Shown here one piece after another: positions 29,613 to 37,628 of a DNA stretch of 64,000 nucleotides. Positions within the stretch are counted from its first letter, which is position 1; each line of letters begins with the position of its first letter. The stretch is taken from the NCBI RefSeq assembly GCF_042657165.1, contig NZ_JBHSNJ010000012.1:1054001-1118000 (forward strand). Reading direction: 5' to 3'. Origin of the DNA: Agrilutibacter niabensis (lineage in GTDB: Bacteria > Pseudomonadota > Gammaproteobacteria > Xanthomonadales > Xanthomonadaceae). The position numbers and the translations under genes were made by a program. The notes under the pieces are model-generated. The model was not told the DNA's origin and did not search any database. It saw only the letters and a program-made list of their open reading frames with translations.

Positions 29613-30407
29613 TCATGCCCCAAGGGCGCCAAGCGCGGCGGGCGTTGGACGCACAGGTTCGAGGGCGACGAGCCTGGCGATGCGCGGCATGGATGCGGTT
29701 GCGGGCGTTTCCTGCCGGGCCGGCCGTTGGACGGATTCGGGATGCCCGTGCGGCGGGAAGGGTATCGCCCGGGCCGGAGGCGTTCCGCCGCGGCACTTCA
29801 GCACGCGCAGCTGACGCGGCGATGCATCGAGCGCGATGCGCAACGCGGCCGGCGACGGATTCACCGCGGCCTTCATCGGCCGGAACGCAAACCCCAGCGC
29901 CTGGCCCGTTTCCGCGGCGACCTGCAACCGCCGCAGTGCGCGGTCATCGGCCTGTTGCGGCCAGCACAGCACCGCACTGCAGGCGCCGGAACGCAGGCAT
30001 TGCTCGGCGGCCCACAACGCCTCGCGTGGCGTATCCGTGCGAATGACGTGGAGGGCGCCGAGCCTGACCCCCGCCGCATGCCAGGCAGGCGGATAGGGAT
30101 GCCAGGGCGGCGCGACCAGTGCGATGGCGCCGTCCTTGGGCTGGCTCAATCGTGCAAGCGTGGGCCACAGCAGCTGCAGTTCGCCAACGCCATCGGCCGG
30201 CAGGAGCACTTCGGTCAGCGCCGCGTCCGGCCAGCCATGTGCAGGCAGGACGGCGTCCAGCGCCGGCCATTGCGTGGACTGTTCGACGGCGGACGAAGGC
30301 GTGGAGGATTGCCCGCGCCACACGCGTCGCTGCGAGATGAGACCGTCGAGCGAGGGCGTGCCCGCGCCTTCAATCGCCACTCCACCCAGGGCCGTCACCG
30401 TGCCCAT
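29613..30407 (-). CDS. imuA: ImuA, RecA/SulA-like mutasome protein
   Basis: 264 aa. The conserved core of ImuA can be read as LPAHGWPDAALTEVLLP near residues 54-70 and LQLLWPTLARLSQPKDGAIA near 78-97, then LVAPPWHPYPPAW and VLCWPQQADDRALRRLQVAA; these match the RecA-like/SulA-like ImuA family. A Walker A loop is not conserved. The C-terminal 60 residues are Pro/Arg-rich and probably flexible. ImuA is required with ImuB and DnaE2 for damage-induced mutagenesis. It is the first gene of the operon, with the LexA box 44-63 bp upstream of its ATG, so the whole cassette should be SOS-induced. Confidence 0.92.
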   Translation of the reverse strand: MGTVTALGGVAIEGAGTPSLDGLISQRRVWRGQSSTPSSAVEQSTQWPALDAVLPAHGWPDAALTEVLLPADGVGELQLLWPTLARLSQPKDGAIALVAPPWHPYPPAWHAAGVRLGALHVIRTDTPREALWAAEQCLRSGACSAVLCWPQQADDRALRRLQVAAETGQALGFAFRPMKAAVNPSPAALRIALDASPRQLRVLKCRGGTPPARAIPFPPHGHPESVQRPARQETPATASMPRIARLVALEPVRPTPAALGALGA

Positions 30408-30450
30408 GGCGGTGGAACTCGGAAGATCAGGCGGGAGCAGGGCGGATGCA

Positions 30451-30470
30451 TGTTAGTAATAATACTAACA
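30451..30470. promoter_or_regulatory. LexA (SOS) box upstream of imuA
   Basis: TGTTAGTA and TACTAACA form a perfect 8-bp inverted repeat with the spacer ATAA. The core fits TTAG-N6-TACTA, the LexA consensus described for Xylella and Xanthomonas. It lies 44-63 bp before the imuA start, so LexA should repress imuA-imuB-dnaE2 until DNA damage. Confidence 0.88.
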
Positions 30471-30550
30471 ATGCAGTCTCATGGATTAAGACCGGTATAT
30501 TCAGTCAGTTAGCGCCTGTTCTTGAAGCGATGACGCAAGCGGGGCAGCGG

Positions 30551-31495
30551 TCAGAACCAGAACCGCACGCCCACCACCGCCCGCGTGTCTTCCACGTCCT
30601 CGCCCTCGAGCCGGGCGAAATCGGATGTGCCGCCGAAGCTGCGGCCCCATTCGACGCCGATGTAGGGCGCGAACTCGCGGCGCACTTCGTAGCGCAGCCG
30701 CAGTCCTACATCGATCTCGCTCAGCCCCGAGCCGATGCCTCGCGCGGCATCGTCGCGGCCGTAGGCCGTCGCTTCGATGCGCGGCTGCAGGATCAGGCGG
30801 TTGGTGAGCAACAGGTCGTATTCGACTTCCGCCTGCAGGGCCGTCTGGCCGCCTTCGCCCAGGTACGCGGTCGCCTGCACCTCGAATTTGTACGGTGCCA
30901 TGCCCTGCACGCCGATCGCGGCCCAGGTCTGCGACGGGCCGGGTTCGAAGTCGTGGCGCACGCCGAACAGCACGTCCCACCACGGCGAGACCGGCTTGCC
31001 CCACAGGGCCTCGATGTCCGCGTGCTCGATGCGGCCGTGCTGCGGCGGTTCGCCCTTGCCTTCGCTGCGCAGCCACAGGCGGTTGTCGTCATGGCCGAAC
31101 CACGCCTTCGCATCCCATGCGAGCGCGTGGTCCTTCGCTGCCTGCTGCCATTCGAGCCGATCGACCAGCACCATCCACACGAACGGGTCGTCGTCCATGT
31201 GCGCGCTCATGTCGTGGCCGCCCAGGTCGGGGAACGCCGCGGCGCGGTCGGCATCGGTCACGGGAGGCGGCTGGTATTGCGAGGCTGCGTCCTGCGGCGG
31301 CGTGTCGGCGTGGTGGTGCGCGTGTTCGTCCGGTGCGGTGGTCGCCGGCTGCGCGTGCTGATGTTGCTCCTGTTGCTGTTGTTGTTGCTGCTGTTGTTGT
31401 TGTTGGTGCTGCTGGTGCTGGGAATGATCCTGCGCGAGGGCGGTGCCGCCGCAGGCCAGCGCAATGGCGGCTGCCAGGAGACGGATGCGCTTCAT
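30551..31495 (-). CDS. copB: Copper resistance outer-membrane protein CopB
   Basis: 314 aa. A signal peptide (RLLAAAIALACGGTALA) is followed by a His/Gln-rich segment with about twelve consecutive Gln flanked by His. The PcoB/CopB beta-barrel follows: WMVLVDRLEWQ, HALAWDAKAWFGHDDNRLWL, WWDVLFGVRHDFEPGPSQTW, and the typical C-terminal strand ending VVGVRFWF. CopB binds or excludes copper at the outer membrane and works with CopA. Its ATG overlaps the copA stop by four bases (ATGA), giving a coupled copA-copB pair. The Gln run is encoded by CAG/CAA repeats and may vary in length. The stop lies 143 bp before the imuA start. Confidence 0.93.
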   Translation of the reverse strand: MKRIRLLAAAIALACGGTALAQDHSQHQQHQQQQQQQQQQQQEQHQHAQPATTAPDEHAHHHADTPPQDAASQYQPPPVTDADRAAAFPDLGGHDMSAHMDDDPFVWMVLVDRLEWQQAAKDHALAWDAKAWFGHDDNRLWLRSEGKGEPPQHGRIEHADIEALWGKPVSPWWDVLFGVRHDFEPGPSQTWAAIGVQGMAPYKFEVQATAYLGEGGQTALQAEVEYDLLLTNRLILQPRIEATAYGRDDAARGIGSGLSEIDVGLRLRYEVRREFAPYIGVEWGRSFGGTSDFARLEGEDVEDTRAVVGVRFWF

Positions 31496-33279
31496 TCGTC
31501 CACCCGCACTTCGCGCATCATTCCCGCTTCCATGTGCATCAGCATGTGGCAGTGGAAGGCCCAGCGGCCGAGCGCGTCCGCGGTGACGCGATAGCTGCGC
31601 TTCGTGCCCGGCGGGATGCTGACGGTGTGCTTGCGCACCATGAAGTTGCCGTCCGCGTCCTCGACATCGCTCCACAGGCCGTGCAGGTGGATGGGGTGCT
31701 CCATCATGGTGTCGTTGACCAGGGTGATGCGGGCGCGTTCGCCGTACTTCAGCCGCACCGGTTCGGCATCGGAGAACTTGATGCCGTCGAAGCCCCAGGT
31801 GAAGCGTTCCATGTTGCCGGTGAGGTGGAGTTCGAGTTCGCGGCCCGGTTCGCGGCCATCGGGATCGGCGAACAGACTGCGCAGGTCGGCGTAGCGCAGC
31901 ACGCCGCGGCCGTTGTCGCGCAGGCCGATGCCGGGGTCGTCCAGGCGCGGTTCGGGCGACATCGTCTGCATGTCGACGTTGGGGTTGCGGGATTCGCTGG
32001 CGGGGTGCGTGACCATGCCGCCTTCATGCGACATCGAGGCCATGTCGTGGCCCTGCATGTTCATCGATGCGCCACAACTGCCTTCCGATCCCTTCATGCC
32101 CATGGAAGCGCCACATCCGCCTTCCATGCCCTTCATCGAGTGCCCGCCATGGCCCATGTCGCTCATGGTGAGCAGGGCGCGCTTGTCGAGGGCGGGCACG
32201 GGCGCCTGCATGCCCATGCGCGGCGCGAGCGTGGCACGCACGTAGCCGCTGCGGTCCATGGCCTGCGCGAACACGGTGTAGGCCTGTTCGCTCTCCGGCT
32301 GCACGATGACGTCGTAGGTTTCGGCAGGTGCAATGCGGAACTCGTCGACGCTGACCGGATGCACGTTCTGTCCGTCCGCCGCGACGACGGTGAGCTTCAG
32401 GCCCGGGATGCGCACGTCGAAGAACGTCATCGCCGCGCCATTGATGAAGCGCAGGCGGATGCGTTCGCCGGGCTTGAACAGCGCCGTCCAATTGTCCGAG
32501 GAGGTATGGCCGTTGGCGAGGTAGGTGTAGGTATGGCCGTTGACGTCGGCGAGATCGGTGGGGCTCATGCGCATCGCGCCCCAGGCCTTGCGGTCCGCGG
32601 CGGCCGCGCCGAAGCCGTCCTCGCGCGCATCGCGCAGGAAATCGCCGACCGTGCGCTTGTAGTAATTGTCGTAGTCGCTGCGCTTCTTCAGGCGCGAGAA
32701 CAGACGGTGCGGATCCATGTCGGCCCAGTCCGTCAGCATCACCACGTAGTCGCGGTCGAACGCGAAGGGCGCGGGCTCGAGCGGGTCGATGATCAGCGGG
32801 CCATAGACCCCCGCCTGTTCCTGCAGGCTGGAATGGCTGTGGTACCAGTACGTGCCGCTCTGGCGCACGCGGAAGCGGTACAGGTAGTCGCCGCCGGGCT
32901 CGATGCCGTGGAAGCTCAGTCCGGGCACGCCGTCCATGTTGGCCGGCAGCAGGATGCCGTGCCAATGGATGGCGCTCATCGTCGGCAAGGTGTTGCGCAC
33001 GCGTAGCGTGACCGTGTCGCCTTCGCGCCAGCGCAGGATCGGGCCAGGCAGGGAACCGTTGACGGTGAAGGCGCGGGCGGGGCGGCCGGTGAGGTTGACC
33101 GGCGTGCTGCCGATGCTGAGATCGAACTGCGTGCCGCTGAGCACCGTTGGCTGGCCTTCGCTCGCCAGTGCCCACACGGGCTCGCGCCAAAGGCCCAGGC
33201 CCGCGGCGGCGCCGCCCAGCGCCATGGTGCGCAGCAGCCGGCGGCGGACGGGATCGTCGGGATTGGAATTGCCGATCAT
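31492..33279 (-). CDS. copA: Periplasmic multicopper oxidase CopA (copper resistance)
   Basis: 595 aa. A twin-arginine signal (RRRLLRTMALGGAAAGLGLW) marks Tat export with folded cofactors. Three cupredoxin domains carry all copper sites: HWHG near 105, YWYHSHSSLQEQAGVYG near 143-159, HPIHLHGLW near 538 and FHCHMLMHMEAGMM near 578. A Met/His/Cys-rich insert (MGHGGHSMKGMEGG, SMNMQGHDMASM) near 375-415 is typical of CopA and probably binds Cu(I). The family oxidises Cu(I) in the periplasm. It is the first gene of the copA-copB pair. A small copL-like upstream gene, common in Xanthomonas, is not visible in the 230-bp region before it. Confidence 0.95.
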   Translation of the reverse strand: MIGNSNPDDPVRRRLLRTMALGGAAAGLGLWREPVWALASEGQPTVLSGTQFDLSIGSTPVNLTGRPARAFTVNGSLPGPILRWREGDTVTLRVRNTLPTMSAIHWHGILLPANMDGVPGLSFHGIEPGGDYLYRFRVRQSGTYWYHSHSSLQEQAGVYGPLIIDPLEPAPFAFDRDYVVMLTDWADMDPHRLFSRLKKRSDYDNYYKRTVGDFLRDAREDGFGAAAADRKAWGAMRMSPTDLADVNGHTYTYLANGHTSSDNWTALFKPGERIRLRFINGAAMTFFDVRIPGLKLTVVAADGQNVHPVSVDEFRIAPAETYDVIVQPESEQAYTVFAQAMDRSGYVRATLAPRMGMQAPVPALDKRALLTMSDMGHGGHSMKGMEGGCGASMGMKGSEGSCGASMNMQGHDMASMSHEGGMVTHPASESRNPNVDMQTMSPEPRLDDPGIGLRDNGRGVLRYADLRSLFADPDGREPGRELELHLTGNMERFTWGFDGIKFSDAEPVRLKYGERARITLVNDTMMEHPIHLHGLWSDVEDADGNFMVRKHTVSIPPGTKRSYRVTADALGRWAFHCHMLMHMEAGMMREVRVDE

Positions 33280-33388
33280 CGGATTTCAGGCTTCACTGGC
33301 AGAAACTGGCGTGGATTGTGCAATGCAATTGAACACAACCCGCGGTTCAAGTTCCGGAACAGGTCGCCATTTTTGCCCGGCATGCCGC

Positions 33389-33410
33389 ATTGAAGCCGGA
33401 TTGAAGCCGG
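33389..33410. repeat. 11-bp tandem repeat in the copA / PPTase divergent region
   Basis: ATTGAAGCCGG occurs twice back to back (33389-33399, 33400-33410) and is followed by ATTGA. It lies about 110 bp before copA and 100 bp before the divergent phosphopantetheinyl transferase. It may be a regulator site; no known copper-box matches it. Confidence 0.4.
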
Positions 33411-33509
33411 ATTGACACCCCTACCACCGTGAAGGCCTTGTCCGCTATGGCTGGGTCGCGGCGTTTCTGTAGATGCGACGTCCCGTGCGGCGTCAATGAC
33501 AGGGGGTTC

Positions 33510-34280
33510 ATGTTGCAGGTCGAGGCTGACTTGACGGACTCGCAGTCGCAATGCACGACCCTGCGCCAGGCGTTCGAAGGCGCCTTGTCCCCATCTCCCT
33601 GGAGATTCGGGCCCGATACCGGTGTCGTCGTCGGGTTGTTCGATCTCCATGACTGGCAACCCTGGCTGGCCAACGCCTACGCAATGCTGGATGCCAGGGA
33701 ACGCGACCGCGTACAAGGGCGGCGCGCAGCCACGGATCGCGACCAGCTGGCGCTCGCGTACGCACTGCATCGCCTGCTGCTGGGCAATGCACTGGCCTGT
33801 GACGCAGCTAACGTGCCAATCGGCCGCGATGCGGCGGGTTGTCCGCGGCTGAGCGGCGAACGGTTGTACACCAGTCTCAGTCACGCCGATCGCGTGCTCG
33901 CATTGGTGGTCAGCGCCACGGGACCCGTGGGCGTGGACATCGAGCCCTCGTCGCGCGCATCGGTCATGCCGGAAATCGCCGGGCGGGTTTGCCACCCGGC
34001 CGACACTGCTGAAATCGCCGGATTGGTGGAACCGGCATGGGCCGAAGCCCTGCTCGCGCTCTGGGTACGCAAGGAGGCATTCCTCAAGGCTGCCGGAATC
34101 GGCCTGCAGCGCGAGATGGACACCTTCACGGCCCCCGACAACGCCCTGCTGGCGCTACCGGGAGGCGGAATGACACGGGTACGGATGCTGCAGGCCGGCC
34201 CTCGTTGGGTCGCAGCGGCCGCGGGAGCGCCTGATATCCCGGTCGAGAGCGCCTGGCTTCGCCCTGCAGCCCCCAGTTGA
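33510..34280 (+). CDS. 4'-phosphopantetheinyl transferase (Sfp-type)
   Basis: 256 aa from ATG 33510. Family motifs are present: P1 region YTSLSHADRVLALVVS near 125-140, P2 GVDIEP near 146-151 with the magnesium-binding Asp, and P3 WVRKEAFLKAAGIGL near 193-207. Sfp-type enzymes move phosphopantetheine from CoA to a Ser of carrier domains and usually serve NRPS/PKS systems. The gene lies 3.3 kb upstream of the NRPS/PKS hybrid on the same strand, so activation of its three carrier domains is the likely role. An in-frame GTG at 33429 would add 27 residues, but those show no homology. The AGGGGG before ATG 33510 is very close (about 3 bases). It is divergent from copA. Confidence 0.9.
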   Translation: MLQVEADLTDSQSQCTTLRQAFEGALSPSPWRFGPDTGVVVGLFDLHDWQPWLANAYAMLDARERDRVQGRRAATDRDQLALAYALHRLLLGNALACDAANVPIGRDAAGCPRLSGERLYTSLSHADRVLALVVSATGPVGVDIEPSSRASVMPEIAGRVCHPADTAEIAGLVEPAWAEALLALWVRKEAFLKAAGIGLQREMDTFTAPDNALLALPGGGMTRVRMLQAGPRWVAAAAGAPDIPVESAWLRPAAPS

Positions 34281-34592
34281 TCAGTGCTGGCGATTATTTC
34301 ATCAACCTCCGATTGCTGAAAAAGCCCTAACACGGCCGGGAAATCGCAATTCTGCCGTTTCAATGATCGAGCCAGTCTCCTGGTTCACAGCCATTCGCCC
34401 AAAGCAGGGCAACCGGAAACCAACCAGAAACTGGGGCCGTATGCGTCGGCACGCAAAGCGTCACGCGGGATCGGAGGGTGGGGCGACCCCACTTTCCGTG
34501 TGCGGAAAACGAACCAGCATGGCTCCCGTCTCCACGCGCCGCCGTCGTGAAGGAGTGGCTGGGGAGCGATTGCACTTGCTACGGACTAAGCC
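34281..34592. other. Intergenic leader before the sugar transferase gene
   Basis: No gene is seen in these 312 bases. It is the likely promoter and leader region of the polysaccharide/NRPS genes to the right. A sigma-54-like GG/GC arrangement near 34558-34572 has wrong spacing. No riboswitch or strong hairpin was recognised. Confidence 0.4.
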
Positions 34593-35987
34593 ATGAGCAT
34601 CGCCCTGGCCAGTCGCAAGAGCCGCGCGTTGCTGCTGCTCTGGTTGGGCGAGACGGCGCTGCTGATGCTCGCCGTCCTGTCTGCAGCCTGGGTGCGCTTT
34701 GTTGGGGATCCGGGGAGCTTTTTCAGCTTCTTCGCGTCGGCGCCGGCGCGCGCCGTGGTGTTCGCTGCCACGATCACCGTATCCATGGTCGCGTTCGGCC
34801 TGTACCAGGTCCACGTACGCCACAGCCGCACGGAGTTCTTCGTGCGCCTCGTGTTCTCCTTTGCATTCGGTGGCGTCGCGTTGCTGGTGCTGTACTACCT
34901 GGTTCCGCGTACCTACATCGGTCGGGGCGTTCTGGCGATGGCGCTGGTCATCGGCTTCCTGGGCGTGGCGATGCTGCGCCTGATCGTCGATCGCGTGTTC
35001 AAGACCGACGTATTCCGGCGCCGTGTACTCGTGTTCGGCGCGGGCGAGAACGCTGACCTGATCAACAGCCGACTCCGCCGTCGTGCCGACCGGCAATCGT
35101 TCGTGGTGGTGGGGTTCCTGCCCGTCCCGGACCAACCCGTGCATGTGTCGGAGAAATTGCTGCTCAACACTGACTTCTCGTTGTCCGAGATAGCGGAGTG
35201 GCTGCAGGTTTTCGAGATCGTGGTTGCCCCCGACGAACGACGCGGTGCCTTGCCGATGGAGGAAATGCTGAAGTGCGCGCAGCGGGGCATCACCGTGACC
35301 GACCTCTCGACGTTCTTCGAGCGCGAGGCGGGCATGATCAAGCTCAACGTGGTCGACCCTTCGTGGCTAGCTTTTTCCGGCGGCTTCGACCACTCCCTGC
35401 CGCGCCGGTTGAGCAAGCGATTCTTCGACCTCACCGCGGCCTGCGCACTGTTGCTGGTGGCCTGGCCGTTCATGCTCGTCGTGGCGGTCTGCATCGCGCT
35501 GGAGTCGCGCGGCCCGATCCTGTACCGGCAGACGCGCATCGGCGAGAACGGTCGCAGTTTTGAACTGATCAAATTCCGCAGCATGCGTGTGGATGCCGAA
35601 GCCGACGGCGTGGCGCGTTGGGCTAGCCAGGATGACGATCGCACCACTCGTGTCGGACGAATCATCCGCCTGTCGCGGCTCGACGAACTCCCCCAGCTCT
35701 TCAACATCCTCCGGGGCGACATGAGCTTCGTCGGTCCGCGTCCGGAGCGGCCGCAATTCGTCGACATGCTCAGCCAGGAAGTGCGCTACTACAACGTGCG
35801 GCACTGCGTGAAGCCAGGCCTCACTGGCTGGGCGCAACTACGCTATCCCTATGGGGCATCGGTCCGCGACGCCGAGGAAAAGCTCACGTTTGATCTCTTC
35901 TATGTGAAAAACCACGGCCTGGTGTTCGACCTGATGATCCTGCTGCAGACGGTGGAAGTGGTGTTGTTCCACCGTGGCTCGCGTTGA
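34593..35987 (+). CDS. Polyprenyl-phosphate sugar-1-phosphate transferase (initiating EPS glycosyltransferase)
   Basis: 464 aa. About four N-terminal membrane segments (residues 10-30, 45-70, 85-105, 112-130) precede a nucleotide-binding-like CoA/NAD-type region (RRRVLVFGAGENADLINSRL). The bacterial sugar-transferase domain follows: KRFFDLTAACALLLVAWPFM near 268-287, GPILYRQTRIGENGRSFELI, KFRSM, and LDELPQLFNILRGDMSFVGP near 363-382, RPERP, and PGLTGWAQLRYPYGASVRDA. It transfers a sugar-1-phosphate from UDP-sugar to undecaprenyl phosphate on the inner membrane and starts repeat-unit assembly. The central region and C-terminus resemble the TIGR03013 group linked to PEP-CTERM/exosortase exopolysaccharide loci; that subfamily call is from memory. 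A start with weak RBS at ATG 34593 fits the first hydrophobic segment. Confidence 0.9.
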   Translation: MSIALASRKSRALLLLWLGETALLMLAVLSAAWVRFVGDPGSFFSFFASAPARAVVFAATITVSMVAFGLYQVHVRHSRTEFFVRLVFSFAFGGVALLVLYYLVPRTYIGRGVLAMALVIGFLGVAMLRLIVDRVFKTDVFRRRVLVFGAGENADLINSRLRRRADRQSFVVVGFLPVPDQPVHVSEKLLLNTDFSLSEIAEWLQVFEIVVAPDERRGALPMEEMLKCAQRGITVTDLSTFFEREAGMIKLNVVDPSWLAFSGGFDHSLPRRLSKRFFDLTAACALLLVAWPFMLVVAVCIALESRGPILYRQTRIGENGRSFELIKFRSMRVDAEADGVARWASQDDDRTTRVGRIIRLSRLDELPQLFNILRGDMSFVGPRPERPQFVDMLSQEVRYYNVRHCVKPGLTGWAQLRYPYGASVRDAEEKLTFDLFYVKNHGLVFDLMILLQTVEVVLFHRGSR

Positions 35988-36048
35988 CCGGAACACGGGA
36001 CTGCAGCACTGCAAGCCAGGCTTGCCGCATCCTTGCAGGACGTCGGCG

Positions 36049-36861
36049 TCACTCCGCTGCGGGGGTTGCGAGCGTGGTGCCGAGCGGGGCTTCCGCGGTT
36101 TGCGGCTGCAGCAAGGTCGAGGCTTCAGCGATTGTCGCCTGTTCGGCCAGTGCCGCCTGGCTGCCGAAACCGAATCGCACTTCCCCGAATTGACCGGCGA
36201 TGTAATCGAGAAGCGCATGGAGGAAGGCAATGACGCCGAACATCTCCATGCCTTCTTCCAGGGTTACCAGGGAGTGGTAGGCAAGGTTCCTGTGGCCGTG
36301 CTGCTCACGCCACCAGCCTTCGACGAGCTCGACGCCCAACGCACCACCGAGGTAGATGGCCGCCGAAACCGCGAACGCAATCGCGGTCCGGCGCGGGAGC
36401 CGGAGCATGAAAGGAAGGAAGTACACGCCCAGTGCCACGACCAGCGCGATGCCGGGGATCACCCATGCGAAGTAGAAGATCCCGAGGTGCTGGCCGCCGA
36501 GCAGGACGCGCAATGGCGCAATCGCCTTCTCATGCAGGGACAGGGCTTCGTCCATCGTCATCAGCAGGAATCCGCCCGCGAGAATCGCCCATTTCGACAC
36601 GTCGGGACCGTTGCGCTTGCCCTCCAGCACCGTGATGAGTGCGAGGACCAGGGAAGCGCAGAACAGCAACAGGATCGAGAACAGGGCAGGAACGTTGTTT
36701 TCCTTGTCCAGGCTCATCATCGCCAGGCCGGTGACGTGTTCCTGGTGGGCGAAGAGCCTGTACCCCTGCATCGCGATGTTGATGGCCACGAACAATGCCG
36801 CCACCAGGGCCAGCCGCCAGGTGACGGCGAACGGATCGAGCGAGATTTTCCTGGTGTCCAT
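36049..36861 (-). CDS. Multi-pass membrane protein of unknown function
   Basis: 270 aa. Six or seven hydrophobic segments can be read, including WRLALVAALFVAINIAMQGY (15-34), ALFSILLLFCASLVLALITV (59-78), KWAILAGGFLLMTMDEALSL (90-109), IFYFAWVIPGIALVVALGVY and AIAFAVSAAIYLGGALGVEL. Acidic and His residues sit within or beside membrane segments (TMDEALSLHEKAI, HSLVTLEEGMEMFG), a pattern that suggests a metal or proton site, but I do not recognise the family. The C-terminal 40 residues are Ala/Glu/Thr-rich and soluble. The gene runs opposite to the sugar transferase and NRPS genes that flank it and ends 61 bp from the sugar-transferase stop. The ATG at 36861 opens the first hydrophobic region. 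Confidence 0.7.
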   Translation of the reverse strand: MDTRKISLDPFAVTWRLALVAALFVAINIAMQGYRLFAHQEHVTGLAMMSLDKENNVPALFSILLLFCASLVLALITVLEGKRNGPDVSKWAILAGGFLLMTMDEALSLHEKAIAPLRVLLGGQHLGIFYFAWVIPGIALVVALGVYFLPFMLRLPRRTAIAFAVSAAIYLGGALGVELVEGWWREQHGHRNLAYHSLVTLEEGMEMFGVIAFLHALLDYIAGQFGEVRFGFGSQAALAEQATIAEASTLLQPQTAEAPLGTTLATPAAE

Positions 36862-36992
36862 GGTTCGATTCGCCCCCTAGTCCGCCTGTTTCCCGCTTCA
36901 TGAAACGGCGGCAGGGGGCCTCCCCGGTCATTCCGGGTCTGGCGACATCGATGCACGGGCAGGCGGTTTCAGTCCGCCTCATTCCCGGCCAT

Positions 36993-37406
36993 TCAGCGGA
37001 ACCATTCCCCGGAGGCAAGCGCCAGCAGGCCGAACAGGAGAATGAGGAGCGCGATGGCCAGTACCAGCGCGATCCGCGACGAAGAGCCCGGGCGGCTCTC
37101 GGAATGGCGGGCGTCGTAGGCGACGTAGGTCTGCTGGAGAGTGGCGCGGGGAAAAGGCCCGGTCCCGAAACGTCGTGGAGCAGCACCGGGCAGGCGTCCA
37201 TAGCGTCGATGGAAGCGACTGGCCGTGGTGTAGAGCCCGATGAGGTCGCGCAACAGGAAGGCAGTCTCGGGCGATTGCGAACCTCCCGCGACGCGGTTGG
37301 GCTGCAACTCGGAGATACGGCGTCGATAGGCGAGCTGAAACTCCTGCAGGCTGCAGTTGGGCTGTAGCCCAAGCTCTGTGTAGAGGAGTGTCAGGTCGGG
37401 TTTCAT
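36993..37406 (-). CDS. J-domain-like protein with C-terminal membrane anchor (no HPD)
   Basis: 137 aa. The first 50 residues, LTLLYTELGLQPNCSLQEFQ and AYRRRISELQPNR, follow the helix pattern of a DnaJ J-domain (LYxxLGLxPxxSxxEIxxAYRR), but the HPD loop needed to stimulate Hsp70 is replaced by LQP. A polar region of about 55 residues follows, then one hydrophobic helix ALVLAIALLILLFGLLALA near 113-131 and a short end. It is therefore probably a tail-anchored inner-membrane protein with a non-canonical J-like head. Function unknown. It lies between two oppositely oriented gene groups, 131 bp upstream of the membrane protein at 36049 on the same strand, so the two may share a transcript. Confidence 0.65.
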   Translation of the reverse strand: MKPDLTLLYTELGLQPNCSLQEFQLAYRRRISELQPNRVAGGSQSPETAFLLRDLIGLYTTASRFHRRYGRLPGAAPRRFGTGPFPRATLQQTYVAYDARHSESRPGSSSRIALVLAIALLILLFGLLALASGEWFR

Positions 37407-37628
37407 TGCGCGTCATCCATGGGCCTATCGTAGCGCGCAGTTAGATATGTGGCAGACCCGCCCGCTGTCGTGAGTGGCCGCATGACCACGCCCATGACGT
37501 TTTCCACGACATCAGCGCGATCTTCATGGCCGCCCTGCCGGACACTGAAACCCGGGGGATACGACTTGGATGGCATCACCAACGGCAGGGCCGCCAGGTG
37601 CTGCGAGCGCGAGCATGGGAAGGTGGGC

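Noticed and set aside
28206..30512. 768-aa plus-strand frame opposite imuB and imuA
   Set aside because: Shadow of two well-supported genes; composition typical for antisense GC-rich DNA.
30895..33006. 703-aa plus-strand frame opposite copA/copB
   Set aside because: Shadow frame; copA copper sites are complete on the minus strand.
34555..34575. Sigma-54 promoter before the sugar transferase
   Set aside because: GG and GC elements are present but the spacing is one base too short and the -24 element is poor.
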